NCBI RefSeq assembly: GCF_034718895.1
Contig: NZ_JAYERP010000001.1
Location: forward strand, 3,855,001-3,910,000
DNA length: 55,000 nt
Direction: 5' to 3'
Origin: Paenibacillus phoenicis
Lineage (GTDB): Bacteria; Bacillota; Bacilli; Paenibacillales; Paenibacillaceae
This document shows positions 1 through 12,989 of the stretch, in pieces; position 1 is the stretch's first letter; each line of letters begins with the position of its first letter. The notes below the pieces were generated by a model that did no database searches, was not told the origin of the DNA, and saw only the letters and a program-made list of their open reading frames with translations. The position numbers were made by a program, and so were the translations under genes.

Positions 1-2411
<2,411 letters not shown>

Positions 2412-2628
2412 AAAATTCACCCCAAAAAGTGAAGCGGAGGCTTCGGAGAGTACACCGAGTACTTTTCGGGGACCCCGGGAACTGAACAGGGGCTAAAATG
2501 CAAATCTAGTTTCGTATCCAGTTTTCAAGGATTCAACCTTGAACCGATTTTTAGCTGCACGCCTTTTATAAGGTTTGATCTTTTGCTGAAGCGGAAAGCG
2601 CGGAAGTAAAAGCAGCGCAAAAATCATG

Positions 2629-2745
2629 TTTGGTGGCAATGGCGGAGGGGTTCCACTCGTTCCCATCCCGAACACGACCGTTAAGCCCTCCAGCGCCGAT
2701 GGTACTTGGACCGAAGGGTCCTGGGAGAGTAGGACGCTGCCAAGC
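2629..2745 (+). rRNA. 5S ribosomal RNA
   Basis: About 117 nt beginning TTTGGTGGCAATGGCGGAGG and ending GACGCTGCCAAGC. It contains the conserved CCCATCCCGAACACG and GGGAGAGTAGGACG segments, and its ends pair as helix I. It is the last gene of the rrn operon; a strong terminator follows directly and no tRNA cluster is attached. Confidence 0.97.
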
Positions 2746-2754
2746 AAAGAAGAA

Positions 2755-2789
2755 AGAGCACTACCGATGATCCGGTGGTGCTCTTTTTG
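2755..2789 (+). terminator. Intrinsic terminator of the rrn operon
   Basis: AGAGCACTACCG and CGGTGGTGCTCT form a 12-bp stem with one G-U pair around a 6-nt loop, followed by a run of T. It begins ten bases after the 5S gene. Confidence 0.93.
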
Positions 2790-2819
2790 TGTTTGACTTG
2801 TGCTTGCCCGAGCTGGAAA

Positions 2820-2997
2820 CCTGCAAAAGTACAGTTTTTTTCGGAGAAATCCCGATTTTTGAGCCGAAGCCTGCAAAAGTGCAGTTATTTTTTCGTGATT
2901 TGGGGCAATGGAGCAAATCGGCCCCAAAAGCCTGCACTTTTGCAGGGATTTTGGGCAAAATGGCAATTTCTCCTCACAAAAACTGCATTTTTGCAGG
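2820..2997. repeat. Four-unit palindrome array, copy 1
   Basis: Four 14-bp units of the form CTGCA-(4 nt)-TGCAG start at 2821, 2871, 2932 and 2983. The first two carry the loop AAAG (the first ends TACAG) and the last two the complementary CTTT or TTTT, so the order is forward, forward, reverse, reverse. Start-to-start spacing is 50, 61 and 51 bp. The outer and inner pairs are each in inverted orientation, so the whole 180-bp element can fold back on itself. An array with the same order and spacing lies at 49770-49948. No gene is visible here; short ORFs across it follow the repeats. Confidence 0.75.
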
Positions 2998-3034
2998 AAT
3001 CGCGTGGAGGGGCAGACGGTACAATACTGCAGCT

Positions 3035-3076
3035 GAGATACCGCTCTTGAGATACCGCTCTTGAGATACTGCTCAT
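3035..3076. repeat. 14-bp tandem repeat, three copies
   Basis: GAGATACCGCTCTT occurs at 3035-3048 and 3049-3062, and a variant GAGATACTGCTCAT at 3063-3076. It lies in the non-coding stretch between the rrn terminator and the sigma-factor gene. No function can be read from it. Confidence 0.85.
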
Positions 3077-3251
3077 GAGTTATACTATGCCATACTTAAA
3101 CTTTACCCCAATCGAGCCAATCCGGGATCACTGTGGGGAGCTGCAAATGCGGCTAAAGCTGCTAGTGTGTAGTGTGAACGAAAGGTGTTATGATATAAAA
3201 AATTTGATGATCCCGCGTATCGTTCCTTCCGAAAAATACGTTTATACCGGT

Positions 3252-3289
3252 GAGTAAGTCTTCAGCTTACTCCTGGTTGGTCGAAGACT
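3252..3289 (+). promoter_or_regulatory. Possible structured leader before the sigma-factor gene
   Basis: GAGTAAG (3252-3258) and CTTACTC (3266-3272) form a perfect 7-bp hairpin with loop TCTTCAG. A segment overlapping the 5' arm and loop, AGTCTTC (3257-3263), can instead pair with GAAGACT (3283-3289). The two pairings exclude each other or could form a pseudoknot. A candidate -10 (TATGAT, 3189-3194) lies 60 bp upstream with a poor -35. The element sits 75 nt before the start codon. Function is inferred only. Confidence 0.35.
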
Positions 3290-3362
3290 GGTGTGAGGGC
3301 ATGACACAAGATGGATCATTGGAGATCGCGAGATCTTACACTACAGATGGAGGTGTGTTCCG

Positions 3363-4190
3363 GTGCCTATAGCAGCTAAGGAGCGTGATCTGCAGAGATC
3401 CGTGTCTGCACGGTCCCGTTCAGAAAGGGGCAACTTTCAAACATGGGTCCAATTGTACGGTACCGCACTGCGCAATTACTGCCGATCTATCACCGGATCC
3501 GTTTGGGAAGGCGACGATTTGGCGCAGGATACATGGCTTAAGATATGGTCGGCGACGCAAGGGAAAGGTGATGACGTTCAACTCACACGAGCCTATCTTT
3601 ACCGTGCCGCCCAGCATGCTTGGATCGACCGTAATCGCAAACGGAAGCTTCCGGTTGAATCGCTCCCCCTGGACGAACATCTGCAAGCGCCGGAACCGAC
3701 CGATCCTGCTGCAGTGTGGGCCGCAATGGAGACGCTGGTTGACGAGCTTTCGCCTCTACAACGCACCGCGCTGCTGCTGATTGATACTTTAAAATATACA
3801 GCTGGCGAAGCAGCGCAGTTGATTGGGTCGACGGAAGGGGCGGTGAAAGCCGCCTTGCACAGAGCTCGGGTCAGACTGCGGAATACAGTGAAGGGTTCCA
3901 GACGAGGAGTTGCAGCGCCACCGGAGGGTGAGGTTCAATCCATGAAGGAGGACACCTTACCCGAGGCTTTCACCGACGATGTACTCGTTCTTGCCTACAT
4001 GGATGCGATTCGCCGAGAAGACGCGGCTGCGCTGGCGATGCTGTATAACGACGCCCGGCCTCAGGATGTGGTTCCGGTGGTAACTCTCCAGTCGTACCGT
4101 CGCAGCTCTTTACGAAGCAAGGTAGACACTCTTGTTGCCGATCCGGTGCAGAACCATCTGATGTTGATGTCCTACGGTCTTGCCGCCTGA
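3363..4190 (+). CDS. ECF-type RNA polymerase sigma factor with C-terminal extension
   Basis: 275 aa, GTG start chosen for the GGAGGTG site about 7 nt upstream. Region sigma2 (about residues 26-92) contains the family-typical GDDLAQDTWLKIW, and sigma4 (about 120-175) reads LSPLQRTALLL followed by a helix-turn-helix with STEGAVKAALHRAR. ECF sigma factors direct core RNA polymerase to a small regulon. After sigma4 there is an 80-residue tail; its segment DDVLVLAYMDAIRREDAAAL resembles the first helix of SnoaL-like domains fused to some ECF families (SigJ/ECF41), but the full domain is absent. No anti-sigma gene is adjacent. Its only close partner is clpP, 18 bp downstream, so the two are probably co-transcribed. 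The target promoters are unknown. Confidence 0.85.
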   Translation: MPIAAKERDLQRSVSARSRSERGNFQTWVQLYGTALRNYCRSITGSVWEGDDLAQDTWLKIWSATQGKGDDVQLTRAYLYRAAQHAWIDRNRKRKLPVESLPLDEHLQAPEPTDPAAVWAAMETLVDELSPLQRTALLLIDTLKYTAGEAAQLIGSTEGAVKAALHRARVRLRNTVKGSRRGVAAPPEGEVQSMKEDTLPEAFTDDVLVLAYMDAIRREDAAALAMLYNDARPQDVVPVVTLQSYRRSSLRSKVDTLVADPVQNHLMLMSYGLAA

Positions 4191-4208
4191 TTTGAAGGAG
4201 GGTAAGCC

Positions 4209-4799
4209 ATGAGTTCAGTCATTCCTTACGTCATTGAGCAAACCGGCCGGGGAGAGCGGTCGTATGACATTTATTCACGTTTGCTGAAGGATCGGATCGT
4301 GTTTCTCGGTTCCGCGATTGATGATCAGGTTGCGAATAGCATTATGGCGCAAATGCTATTTTTGGCGGCGGAGGATCCGGAGAAGGATATTTACTTTTAT
4401 ATCAACAGTCCGGGCGGCTCGACGTCAGCTGGCTTTGCGATCTACGATACGATGCAGTATGTGAAACCCGACGTGCAGACGATCTGCTCTGGAATGGCGG
4501 CGTCTTTTGCCGCGATCCTGTTAATGGCCGGGGCAAAGGGCAAACGATTTGCTCTTCCCAACAGCGAGATCATGATTCACCAACCGCATGGAGGTGCCCA
4601 AGGGCAGGCCAGCGACATTGCGATCAGTGCTAACCGGATATTGCGAACCCGAGCCGTGCTGAACACCATTGCCGCGGAATGCACCGGTCAACCCCTAGAG
4701 CGGATTGAAAAAGACATGGACCGAGATTATTTCATGAGCGCAGACGAAGCGCGCGAGTATGGGATCATCGACCAGGTGATTACGCCCAATAAGCGTTAG
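4209..4799 (+). CDS. clpP: ATP-dependent Clp protease proteolytic subunit (ClpP paralog)
   Basis: 196 aa, the usual length, ATG start with GGAGGG just upstream. The serine protease triad is visible: Ser99 in GMAASFAA, His124 in IMIHQPHGG and Asp173 in MDRDYFMSA, one residue later than in S. aureus ClpP. INSPGGS (66-71) is the conserved substrate-binding strand. ClpP forms a double heptameric barrel fed by Clp ATPases and degrades regulators and damaged proteins. It follows the ECF sigma gene by 18 bp, an unusual partner. This position, between rrn and guaB, is not where the main Bacillus clpP lies, so it may be a second ClpP; the window alone cannot show that. Confidence 0.93.
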   Translation: MSSVIPYVIEQTGRGERSYDIYSRLLKDRIVFLGSAIDDQVANSIMAQMLFLAAEDPEKDIYFYINSPGGSTSAGFAIYDTMQYVKPDVQTICSGMAASFAAILLMAGAKGKRFALPNSEIMIHQPHGGAQGQASDIAISANRILRTRAVLNTIAAECTGQPLERIEKDMDRDYFMSADEAREYGIIDQVITPNKR

Positions 4800-4828
4800 C
4801 TGAGCGAAGTGTATACAAGGAAAATACA

Positions 4829-4874
4829 AGGACGGAAGAAGGCGCCCAAGGCTTCTCCGTCCTATTTCTTTTTG
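4829..4874 (+). terminator. Terminator of the sigma-clpP unit
   Basis: AGGACGGA-AGAAG pairs with CTTC-TCCGTCCT around GCGCCCAAGG, followed by ATTTCTTTTT. The following 130 bp up to the guaB promoter hold nothing I can identify. Confidence 0.85.
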
Positions 4875-5002
4875 CAGAATCAAACGAAGGGGAATGGGGC
4901 AGGATTAGCATCAGAATACCTGCAAATTTTAGGTCAATGTACGCGACAAATAGACACTCGTATTCGCTGGGAGGCCGCCTGTTACTTTGCTTGCGCTTGT
5001 CC

Positions 5003-5031
5003 TTGACAGCCCAGAGGGGCTTTGCTAAGAT
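5003..5031 (+). promoter_or_regulatory. Sigma-A promoter of guaB
   Basis: TTGACA (5003-5008), a 17-bp spacer and TAAGAT (5026-5031). This implies a transcript starting near 5038 and a 140-nt untranslated leader. The leader has an AT-rich segment with possible ATATAT pairing and a T-run (5110-5120), but I see no purine riboswitch consensus and no convincing terminator. Confidence 0.85.
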
Positions 5032-5094
5032 GGGAACAATATATTTTCGTAAGCGGCTATACGGTCTTGATATATAAGGGTTGTGTCTTCATAG

Positions 5095-6642
<1,548 letters not shown>

Positions 6643-6690
6643 ACTCGTAAATTTCGATAGAAATGAGCTGACCATAATATTCCAACACTG

Positions 6691-6724
6691 GCAGGGCGTT
6701 TTCCGCCCTGCTTGTCTTTTTTTA
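6691..6724 (+). terminator. Terminator of guaB
   Basis: GCAGGGCG and CGCCCTGC form a perfect 8-bp stem with loop TTTTC, followed by TTGTCTTTTTTT. A weak promoter for dacA may overlap its end (TTTACA 6721-6726, TAGATA 6745-6750). Confidence 0.93.
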
Positions 6725-6788
6725 CAGGTACCCCTGTGATAGAATAGATAAAGCAAAATGAAAGAATATGAGGGGAGCTTTAAGGGCA

Positions 6789-8198
6789 TTGAAACTCAAA
6801 CAACCACAACGCAAATCGACAACTAAACGGCGTTTCCTGCGCAAAGGCGTTGCTTCTGTGCTGCTGCTGAATGCGCTAGTATTCTCTCTCGCGCCGGCGA
6901 TGGCGCTGGCCGAAGGGGAACAGACAGAATCTACTACTGCCGAAACAACGACAACCGAAACGACGACAGTGCAAACGGCTACCTCAATTCCTTCCGTGGA
7001 GTCTTTAGGTTTGGAAGTCAGCGCTGCGATCTTGCTCGAGCCTGTCTCTGGACAAATCTTATTGAATGTTAATGGGGAACAACCGCTGCCTCCGGCCAGC
7101 ATGACCAAGATGATGACCGAATATATCGTGGCGGAACTTGTGAAACAAGGAAAGTTCACCTGGGATGACGTAGTGACCGTAGGGAGAAATGCTGCCCAAA
7201 CGATCGGTTCACGGATTTTTCTGGCCGAAGGGGATCAACATACTGTAGAAGAACTATATACGGCGATGGCGATTGCCTCCGCCAATGATGCGACGGTTGC
7301 TCTGGCAGAATATGTGGCCGGTTCCGAGCAGGCTTTTGTGAAAATGATGAACGATGAAGCCAAGCGGATGGGAATGAAGACCGCCCACTTTGCGAACTCG
7401 ACCGGTTTGGATATCGCAGATATGCCGGCGGAATTCCGTCCGACCGATGGGAAAGAAACCGTAATGTCCGCGCTGGATGCTGCTATTTTGGCCAAATATA
7501 TCGTAACGGACCATCCGGACTTTACCCGCTTTACAACGATTCAAAGCAAGAAGTTCCGCGACCGCGATACCGCGCCGATGGTGAACTTGAACTGGATGCT
7601 GGAAGCCAATAAGAACGTCACGAACTTTAAACAATTTGCTTACGAGGGTTTGGACGGTCTGAAGACGGGACACACCTCCAATGCCGGTAACTGCTTTACA
7701 GGTACAGCAGTGCGTAACGGAATGCGGCTAATTAGCGTGGTCATGGGTACCGCTTCGGACAAAGCCCGCTTTGTGGAAACGCGGAAAGTCCTGGACTACG
7801 GGTTCAATAACTTTGAAACGAAACAAATCGTGCCGCCGAAGACGACGGTGGCTGGAATTGAAACCGTTACGGTGAAGAAAGCCAAAAATACGGAAGTTCC
7901 GGTGGTAACCGATCAAGCGGTTAGCTTCGTTGTGCCGAAAGGCGCAGATACGAGTGCGGTTGAAGCCAAAGTAACGCTGGCCGACGAAAGCAACCTGACA
8001 GCTCCTTTGAAGCAAGGAACCAAGGTTGGGACGGTGACTTACACGTTTAAAGCGCCGGGCATGGACCAAACGCTTGAGAAGACGGTCAATCTGATCACGG
8101 CCGAGGATGCGGAGAAAGCCGGCTGGTTCACCCTGGTGATGCGGGCGATTGGTGATTTCTTCAGCGATCTGTTTAACGGGATCAAAAATCTTTTCTAA
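6789..8198 (+). CDS. dacA: D-alanyl-D-alanine carboxypeptidase (PBP5-type)
   Basis: 469 aa from the TTG at 6789, chosen because AGGGGAG lies 11 bases upstream; an in-frame ATG at 6768 lacks a ribosome site. The N-terminus has a basic stretch, a hydrophobic core and an AxA site (AMALAEG, about 38-43), so the protein is secreted. A Thr/Glu-rich linker follows. The penicillin-binding motifs are SMTK (104-107), SAN (164-166) and KTG (292-294). The enzyme removes the terminal D-Ala of peptidoglycan stem peptides. The C-terminal segment with FFSDLFNGIKNLF is amphipathic and likely anchors it to the membrane face. Gene order guaB-dacA-pdxS matches Bacillus. Confidence 0.96.
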   Translation: MKLKQPQRKSTTKRRFLRKGVASVLLLNALVFSLAPAMALAEGEQTESTTAETTTTETTTVQTATSIPSVESLGLEVSAAILLEPVSGQILLNVNGEQPLPPASMTKMMTEYIVAELVKQGKFTWDDVVTVGRNAAQTIGSRIFLAEGDQHTVEELYTAMAIASANDATVALAEYVAGSEQAFVKMMNDEAKRMGMKTAHFANSTGLDIADMPAEFRPTDGKETVMSALDAAILAKYIVTDHPDFTRFTTIQSKKFRDRDTAPMVNLNWMLEANKNVTNFKQFAYEGLDGLKTGHTSNAGNCFTGTAVRNGMRLISVVMGTASDKARFVETRKVLDYGFNNFETKQIVPPKTTVAGIETVTVKKAKNTEVPVVTDQAVSFVVPKGADTSAVEAKVTLADESNLTAPLKQGTKVGTVTYTFKAPGMDQTLEKTVNLITAEDAEKAGWFTLVMRAIGDFFSDLFNGIKNLF

Positions 8199-8225
8199 CG
8201 GTCCATTCAAATCCGAGTAAACGGG

Positions 8226-8254
8226 TTGTGTATTTAAGGCGTATCTTGTAAAAT
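8226..8254 (+). promoter_or_regulatory. Promoter of pdxST
   Basis: TTGTGT (8226-8231), 17-bp spacer, TAAAAT (8249-8254), 33 bp before the pdxS start. Confidence 0.6.
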
Positions 8255-8286
8255 ATTTAGTTAGATTATTATCGGGAGGATTGGAC

Positions 8287-9168
8287 ATGGAAACAGGAAC
8301 ATCGCGTGTTAAAAGAGGTATGGCTGAGATGCAAAAAGGTGGCGTCATTATGGACGTCATGAATGCGGAACAAGCCAAAATTGCCGAAGCGGCCGGGGCT
8401 ACCGCCGTTATGGCGCTGGAGCGTGTGCCTTCCGATATCCGGGCGGCTGGCGGCGTTGCCCGCATGGCGGATCCAACGATTATTGAGGAAGTCATGAAGG
8501 TTGTCTCCATCCCGGTTATGGCCAAAGCACGTATTGGTCATTACGTGGAAGCGAAAGTTCTGGAATCGCTTGGGGTAGACTATTTGGACGAGAGTGAAGT
8601 ACTGACCCCGGCGGATGAAGTGTTCCATATCGATAAACGGGATTTCACGGTGCCGTTCGTGTGCGGCGCTAAGGACTTGGGTGAAGCGCTGCGCCGGATC
8701 AGCGAAGGCGCATCGATGATCCGGACGAAAGGCGAACCAGGAACGGGCAACATCGTTGAAGCGGTACGCCATATGCGTCTGATCAACAGTCAAATTCGCA
8801 AAGTACAAAACATGTCGAAGGACGAACTGTATGCGGAAGCGAAAAACCTCGGCGTTTCTTACGATCTGCTGCTCGAAGTTCATGAGAAAGGCAAGCTGCC
8901 AGTCGTTAACTTCGCTGCAGGCGGGGTAGCTACTCCGGCGGATGCGGCCTTGATGATGCACTTGGGTGCAGACGGGGTGTTCGTGGGATCCGGTATTTTC
9001 AAATCGGATAATCCAGAGAAATTTGCCCGGGCGATCGTTGAAGCGACGACGCATTACACGGATTACAAACTGATCGCTGAAGTATCCAAGAACTTGGGTA
9101 CGCCGATGAAAGGCATTGAAATTTCCAAATTGGCCGCAGCAGAGCGGATGTCGGATCGCGGCTGGTAA
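8287..9168 (+). CDS. pdxS: Pyridoxal 5'-phosphate synthase, synthase subunit
   Basis: 293 aa; ATG at 8287 is six bases after GGGAGGA, while the in-frame TTG at 8281 touches that site and is unlikely. PdxS joins ribose 5-phosphate, glyceraldehyde 3-phosphate and ammonia into PLP within a dodecamer fed by PdxT. The two active lysines are visible: Lys80 in VMAKARIGH and Lys148 in [10 protein letters not shown]. The C-terminal AERMSDRGW is the family end. pdxT follows after 161 bp, consistent with one operon. Confidence 0.98.
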   Translation: METGTSRVKRGMAEMQKGGVIMDVMNAEQAKIAEAAGATAVMALERVPSDIRAAGGVARMADPTIIEEVMKVVSIPVMAKARIGHYVEAKVLESLGVDYLDESEVLTPADEVFHIDKRDFTVPFVCGAKDLGEALRRISEGASMIRTKGEPGTGNIVEAVRHMRLINSQIRKVQNMSKDELYAEAKNLGVSYDLLLEVHEKGKLPVVNFAAGGVATPADAALMMHLGADGVFVGSGIFKSDNPEKFARAIVEATTHYTDYKLIAEVSKNLGTPMKGIEISKLAAAERMSDRGW

Positions 9169-9212
9169 TCCTGAGAGCGGAAGTAACCGCTGGAATCAAA
9201 GGCAAGTCTTTC

Positions 9213-9242
9213 ACCCCGGCTGTCCCTAGGGATGGTCGGGGT
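9213..9242 (+). promoter_or_regulatory. Stem-loop between pdxS and pdxT
   Basis: ACCCCG (9213-9218) pairs with CGGGGT (9237-9242), with inner TCC/GGA pairing around CTAG. No T-run follows, so it is more likely an mRNA-stability or processing element, or a partial attenuator setting the PdxS:PdxT ratio, than a full terminator. Confidence 0.5.
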
Positions 9243-9329
9243 ACATCTTAGTAAACTGCCGTTTTAATGAATGTTCAAAGAGGAATGGTAACGACGATTT
9301 GAACTACCTCTAGAGAAAGAAGGTTTATC

Positions 9330-9908
9330 ATGAGAGTAGGGGTGTTGGCGCTGCAAGGCGCAGTTGCGGAGCATATCCGCAGCTTGGAGAAGACCGGAGT
9401 TGAAGGCGTAACCGTGAAGCAAGTCGAGCAGCTTGCTGACTTGGATGGATTGATTATTCCTGGCGGCGAAAGCACGACGATCGGCAAGCTGATGCGGAAA
9501 TACGGCTTTATTGAAGCCATTCGGGATTTTTCTGGACAAGGGAAACCGATCTTTGGGACTTGTGCAGGATTGATCGTCATGGCGAAGGAGATCGAGGGCG
9601 GCGAGGAACCTCATCTCGGTCTGATGGATATTAAAGTATCGCGCAATGCGTTTGGACGTCAGCGTGAAAGCTTCGAGACCGACCTTGACGTGAAGGGACT
9701 TGAGGCGCCGCTGCGGGCCGTATTTATTCGTGCTCCGCTGATCACGGCGGTTGGAGACGGAGTCGAGGTGTTGTCGACCTATAAGGACGAGATCGTGACC
9801 GCACGACAAGGGCATTTGCTCGTATCGTCGTTTCACCCGGAACTGACCGACGACTTCTCGCTACATACGTATTTTGTGGAGATGATCAAGCAAGCCAAGC
9901 AGCCGTAA
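9330..9908 (+). CDS. pdxT: Pyridoxal 5'-phosphate synthase, glutaminase subunit
   Basis: 192 aa, ATG with AGAAAGAAGG upstream. A class I glutamine amidotransferase that releases ammonia for PdxS. The triad is Cys78 in GTCAGL, His169 and Glu171 in FHPEL; PGGEST (45-50) is the family signature. It is encoded directly after its partner. Confidence 0.97.
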   Translation: MRVGVLALQGAVAEHIRSLEKTGVEGVTVKQVEQLADLDGLIIPGGESTTIGKLMRKYGFIEAIRDFSGQGKPIFGTCAGLIVMAKEIEGGEEPHLGLMDIKVSRNAFGRQRESFETDLDVKGLEAPLRAVFIRAPLITAVGDGVEVLSTYKDEIVTARQGHLLVSSFHPELTDDFSLHTYFVEMIKQAKQP

Positions 9909-10038
9909 GCAGGCCTTGACTCCTTTGCGGGTTGAGGTTTTGTCTGTTTTACCGGCGTTTTGAACTTCCGTTAAGCAGCCTTTCCGTCCGCGGGTCTCCC
10001 CAGATGAAGGTCGGCAGGTCTGTGCGGGATCATTCTAG

Positions 10039-11337
<1,299 letters not shown>

Positions 11338-11398
11338 CTTGCGCGCTTGCGGACGATATGGTAGAATCTGATTTGTTACGCGAATCGGATTTTTCCTT

Positions 11399-11487
11399 GG
11401 AGAGGTACCGAAGCGGTCATAACGGGGCGGTCTTGAAAACCGTTAGGGTGCAAGCCCACGTGGGTTCGAATCCCACCCTCTCCGCCA
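11399..11487 (+). tRNA. tRNA-Ser (anticodon TGA)
   Basis: 89 nt including encoded CCA. The acceptor arms GGAGAGG and CCTCTCC pair, the T-arm has GGGTTCGAATCCC, and a long variable arm marks a class II tRNA. The anticodon loop CTTGAAA gives TGA at 11434-11436. Same place after serS as in Bacillus. Confidence 0.97.
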
Positions 11488-11505
11488 TACATATCGTATA
11501 CTCAG

Positions 11506-11527
11506 AGAGCAGAGATGCTCTTTTTTT
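11506..11527 (+). terminator. Terminator after tRNA-Ser
   Basis: AGAGCA-GAGA-TGCTCT followed by six more T. It closes the serS/tRNA unit. Confidence 0.88.
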
Positions 11528-11596
11528 CGTGTATAAGGGCTGCCGTTTCTTCGCAAATTAACCTTGTGGATTAAACCAAGGGAGGCTTTATTTGTT

Positions 11597-11752
11597 ATGA
11601 CGAAACCGCAGACCTATCAAACCTCAGGCTCCGACAACGTGCAAGACCAGGATCATCGGCGAGACAAGGGGAAAAGAGGCCCAGAACCGTTATCCGGGTC
11701 CAAAAAGGTAAAAATGCGTAAACAAGATGGCCATTACAATCCGGAAGGGTAA
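11597..11752 (+). CDS. sspP: Small acid-soluble spore protein, SspP type
   Basis: 51 aa, ATG with GGAGG 11 bases upstream. Very hydrophilic, rich in Gln, Asp, Lys and Gly. The central segment PEPLSGSKKVKMRK matches the conserved core I recall for the SspP family (PEPLSGSKKVKNR). SspP is a minor, forespore-made protein of B. subtilis spores. The match is short but specific. The gene has its own terminator. It is direct evidence that the organism sporulates. Confidence 0.85.
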   Translation: MTKPQTYQTSGSDNVQDQDHRRDKGKRGPEPLSGSKKVKMRKQDGHYNPEG

Positions 11753-11786
11753 GCCCTCTTCATTGGAAACGATTCGCTGTCCCTCG

Positions 11787-11809
11787 GCCCCAGCTCTGCT
11801 GGGGCTTTT
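11787..11809 (+). terminator. Terminator of sspP
   Basis: GCCCCAGC-TCT-GCTGGGGC followed by TTTT. Confidence 0.9.
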
Positions 11810-11971
11810 GTATTGAAACTGCCAGGGGACTTATGAATTAGAACAAGACAACAAGCCAAGAAAATGTCATAATAAAGATAGGGTGTGTCTTTACACGGGA
11901 GCATGAATACTTCAGAAAGAATGGTGAGAGGAAGAATTATGCAAATCAACTTGAAAGGATCGTGATGCCAT

Positions 11972-12883
11972 TTGAACGCAGTTAATCCAACCCATCTGAT
12001 TCCACCTAATGCAACCCAAGTACGCCAACATAAACAGCGGACGCTGAAAAGCACCTTGTTCAGATCGATGTTTATTGTCATTGGAGCGGTGATCGTCTCC
12101 GTTGCACTGGAACTGTTTTTGGTGCCTAACAAAATTACGGACGGCGGTATAACCGGTATTTCCGTAATGTCCTCTTATTTGTCGGGTCTCCCGCTTGGGG
12201 TATTCCTCTTCCTTTTCAACCTCCCTTTTCTTATTGTCGGTTATAAGCAAATTGGCAAAACTTTTGCGATATCCACCCTGTTGGGTATTTCCGTCATGTC
12301 GGCCGGCACAACACTGTTGCACCATGTTGAACCGTTTGTGACGGATACTTTGCTGGCCTTTGTGTTTGGCGGGATATTGCTGGGTATAGGTACCGGTTTA
12401 GTCATCCGCTTTGGTGGCTCCTTAGACGGTACCGAAATCGTTGCTATTCTGATTTCGCGCAGAACCCCATTTTCGGTTGGCGAAGTCATTATGTTTTTTA
12501 ACTTTTTTATTTTGCTTAGCGCAGGCTTCGTGTTTGGCTGGGAGCGCGCATTATTTTCGCTGTTAGCTTATTATATTGCCTACAAATCGATTGATATCGT
12601 GGTGGAAGGTTTAAACGAGTCAAAATCGGTATGGATCATCAGCGATCAAATCGATGAGATCGGAGACGCCATTCTAAGCCGTTTGGGTCGTGGCGTTACG
12701 TACTTAACTGGGGAAGGCGGCTTTTCCGGGGATCCGAAGAAAGTGATCTTCTGTGTGATCACCCGCTTGGAAGAAGCCAAACTGAAGGAAATCGTCAATC
12801 ATTACGATGAAAATGCATTTTTGGCCGTCGGAAATATTCATGACGTCAAGGGCGGACGTTTCAAGAAAAAGGCAATCCATTAA
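11972..12883 (+). CDS. YitT family integral membrane protein
   Basis: 303 aa from a TTG start (AAAGGAT about 12 bases upstream; start uncertain). Several hydrophobic segments occupy residues 30-190, including VIVSVALELFLVPNKITDGG and the family-typical GGSLDGTEIVAILISRR. The soluble C-terminus (about 205-300), with KKVIFCVITRLEEAKLKEIV and FLAVGNIHDVKGGRFKKK, is the DUF2179 domain. Members are abundant in Bacillales; their transport role is unknown. The N-terminal 30 residues are polar and atypical. Confidence 0.9.
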   Translation: MNAVNPTHLIPPNATQVRQHKQRTLKSTLFRSMFIVIGAVIVSVALELFLVPNKITDGGITGISVMSSYLSGLPLGVFLFLFNLPFLIVGYKQIGKTFAISTLLGISVMSAGTTLLHHVEPFVTDTLLAFVFGGILLGIGTGLVIRFGGSLDGTEIVAILISRRTPFSVGEVIMFFNFFILLSAGFVFGWERALFSLLAYYIAYKSIDIVVEGLNESKSVWIISDQIDEIGDAILSRLGRGVTYLTGEGGFSGDPKKVIFCVITRLEEAKLKEIVNHYDENAFLAVGNIHDVKGGRFKKKAIH

Positions 12884-12989
12884 TTTGGAGAAACGTGTTC
12901 CGTCATTTTGGCGAATGGTTTATGACATTTGAGATTTAAGAAAAAGTATTGCTTTATGATGAGGTTAGGGCAGGAGAGAGGAGACTGTA

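Noticed and set aside
2820..2997. CRISPR array
   Set aside because: Units are short, alternate in orientation and are only four; no cas genes in the window.
2775..3064. Overlapping open frames of about 91 codons on both strands
   Set aside because: They run across the palindrome array and encode repeats of the same bases; no ribosome site or family.
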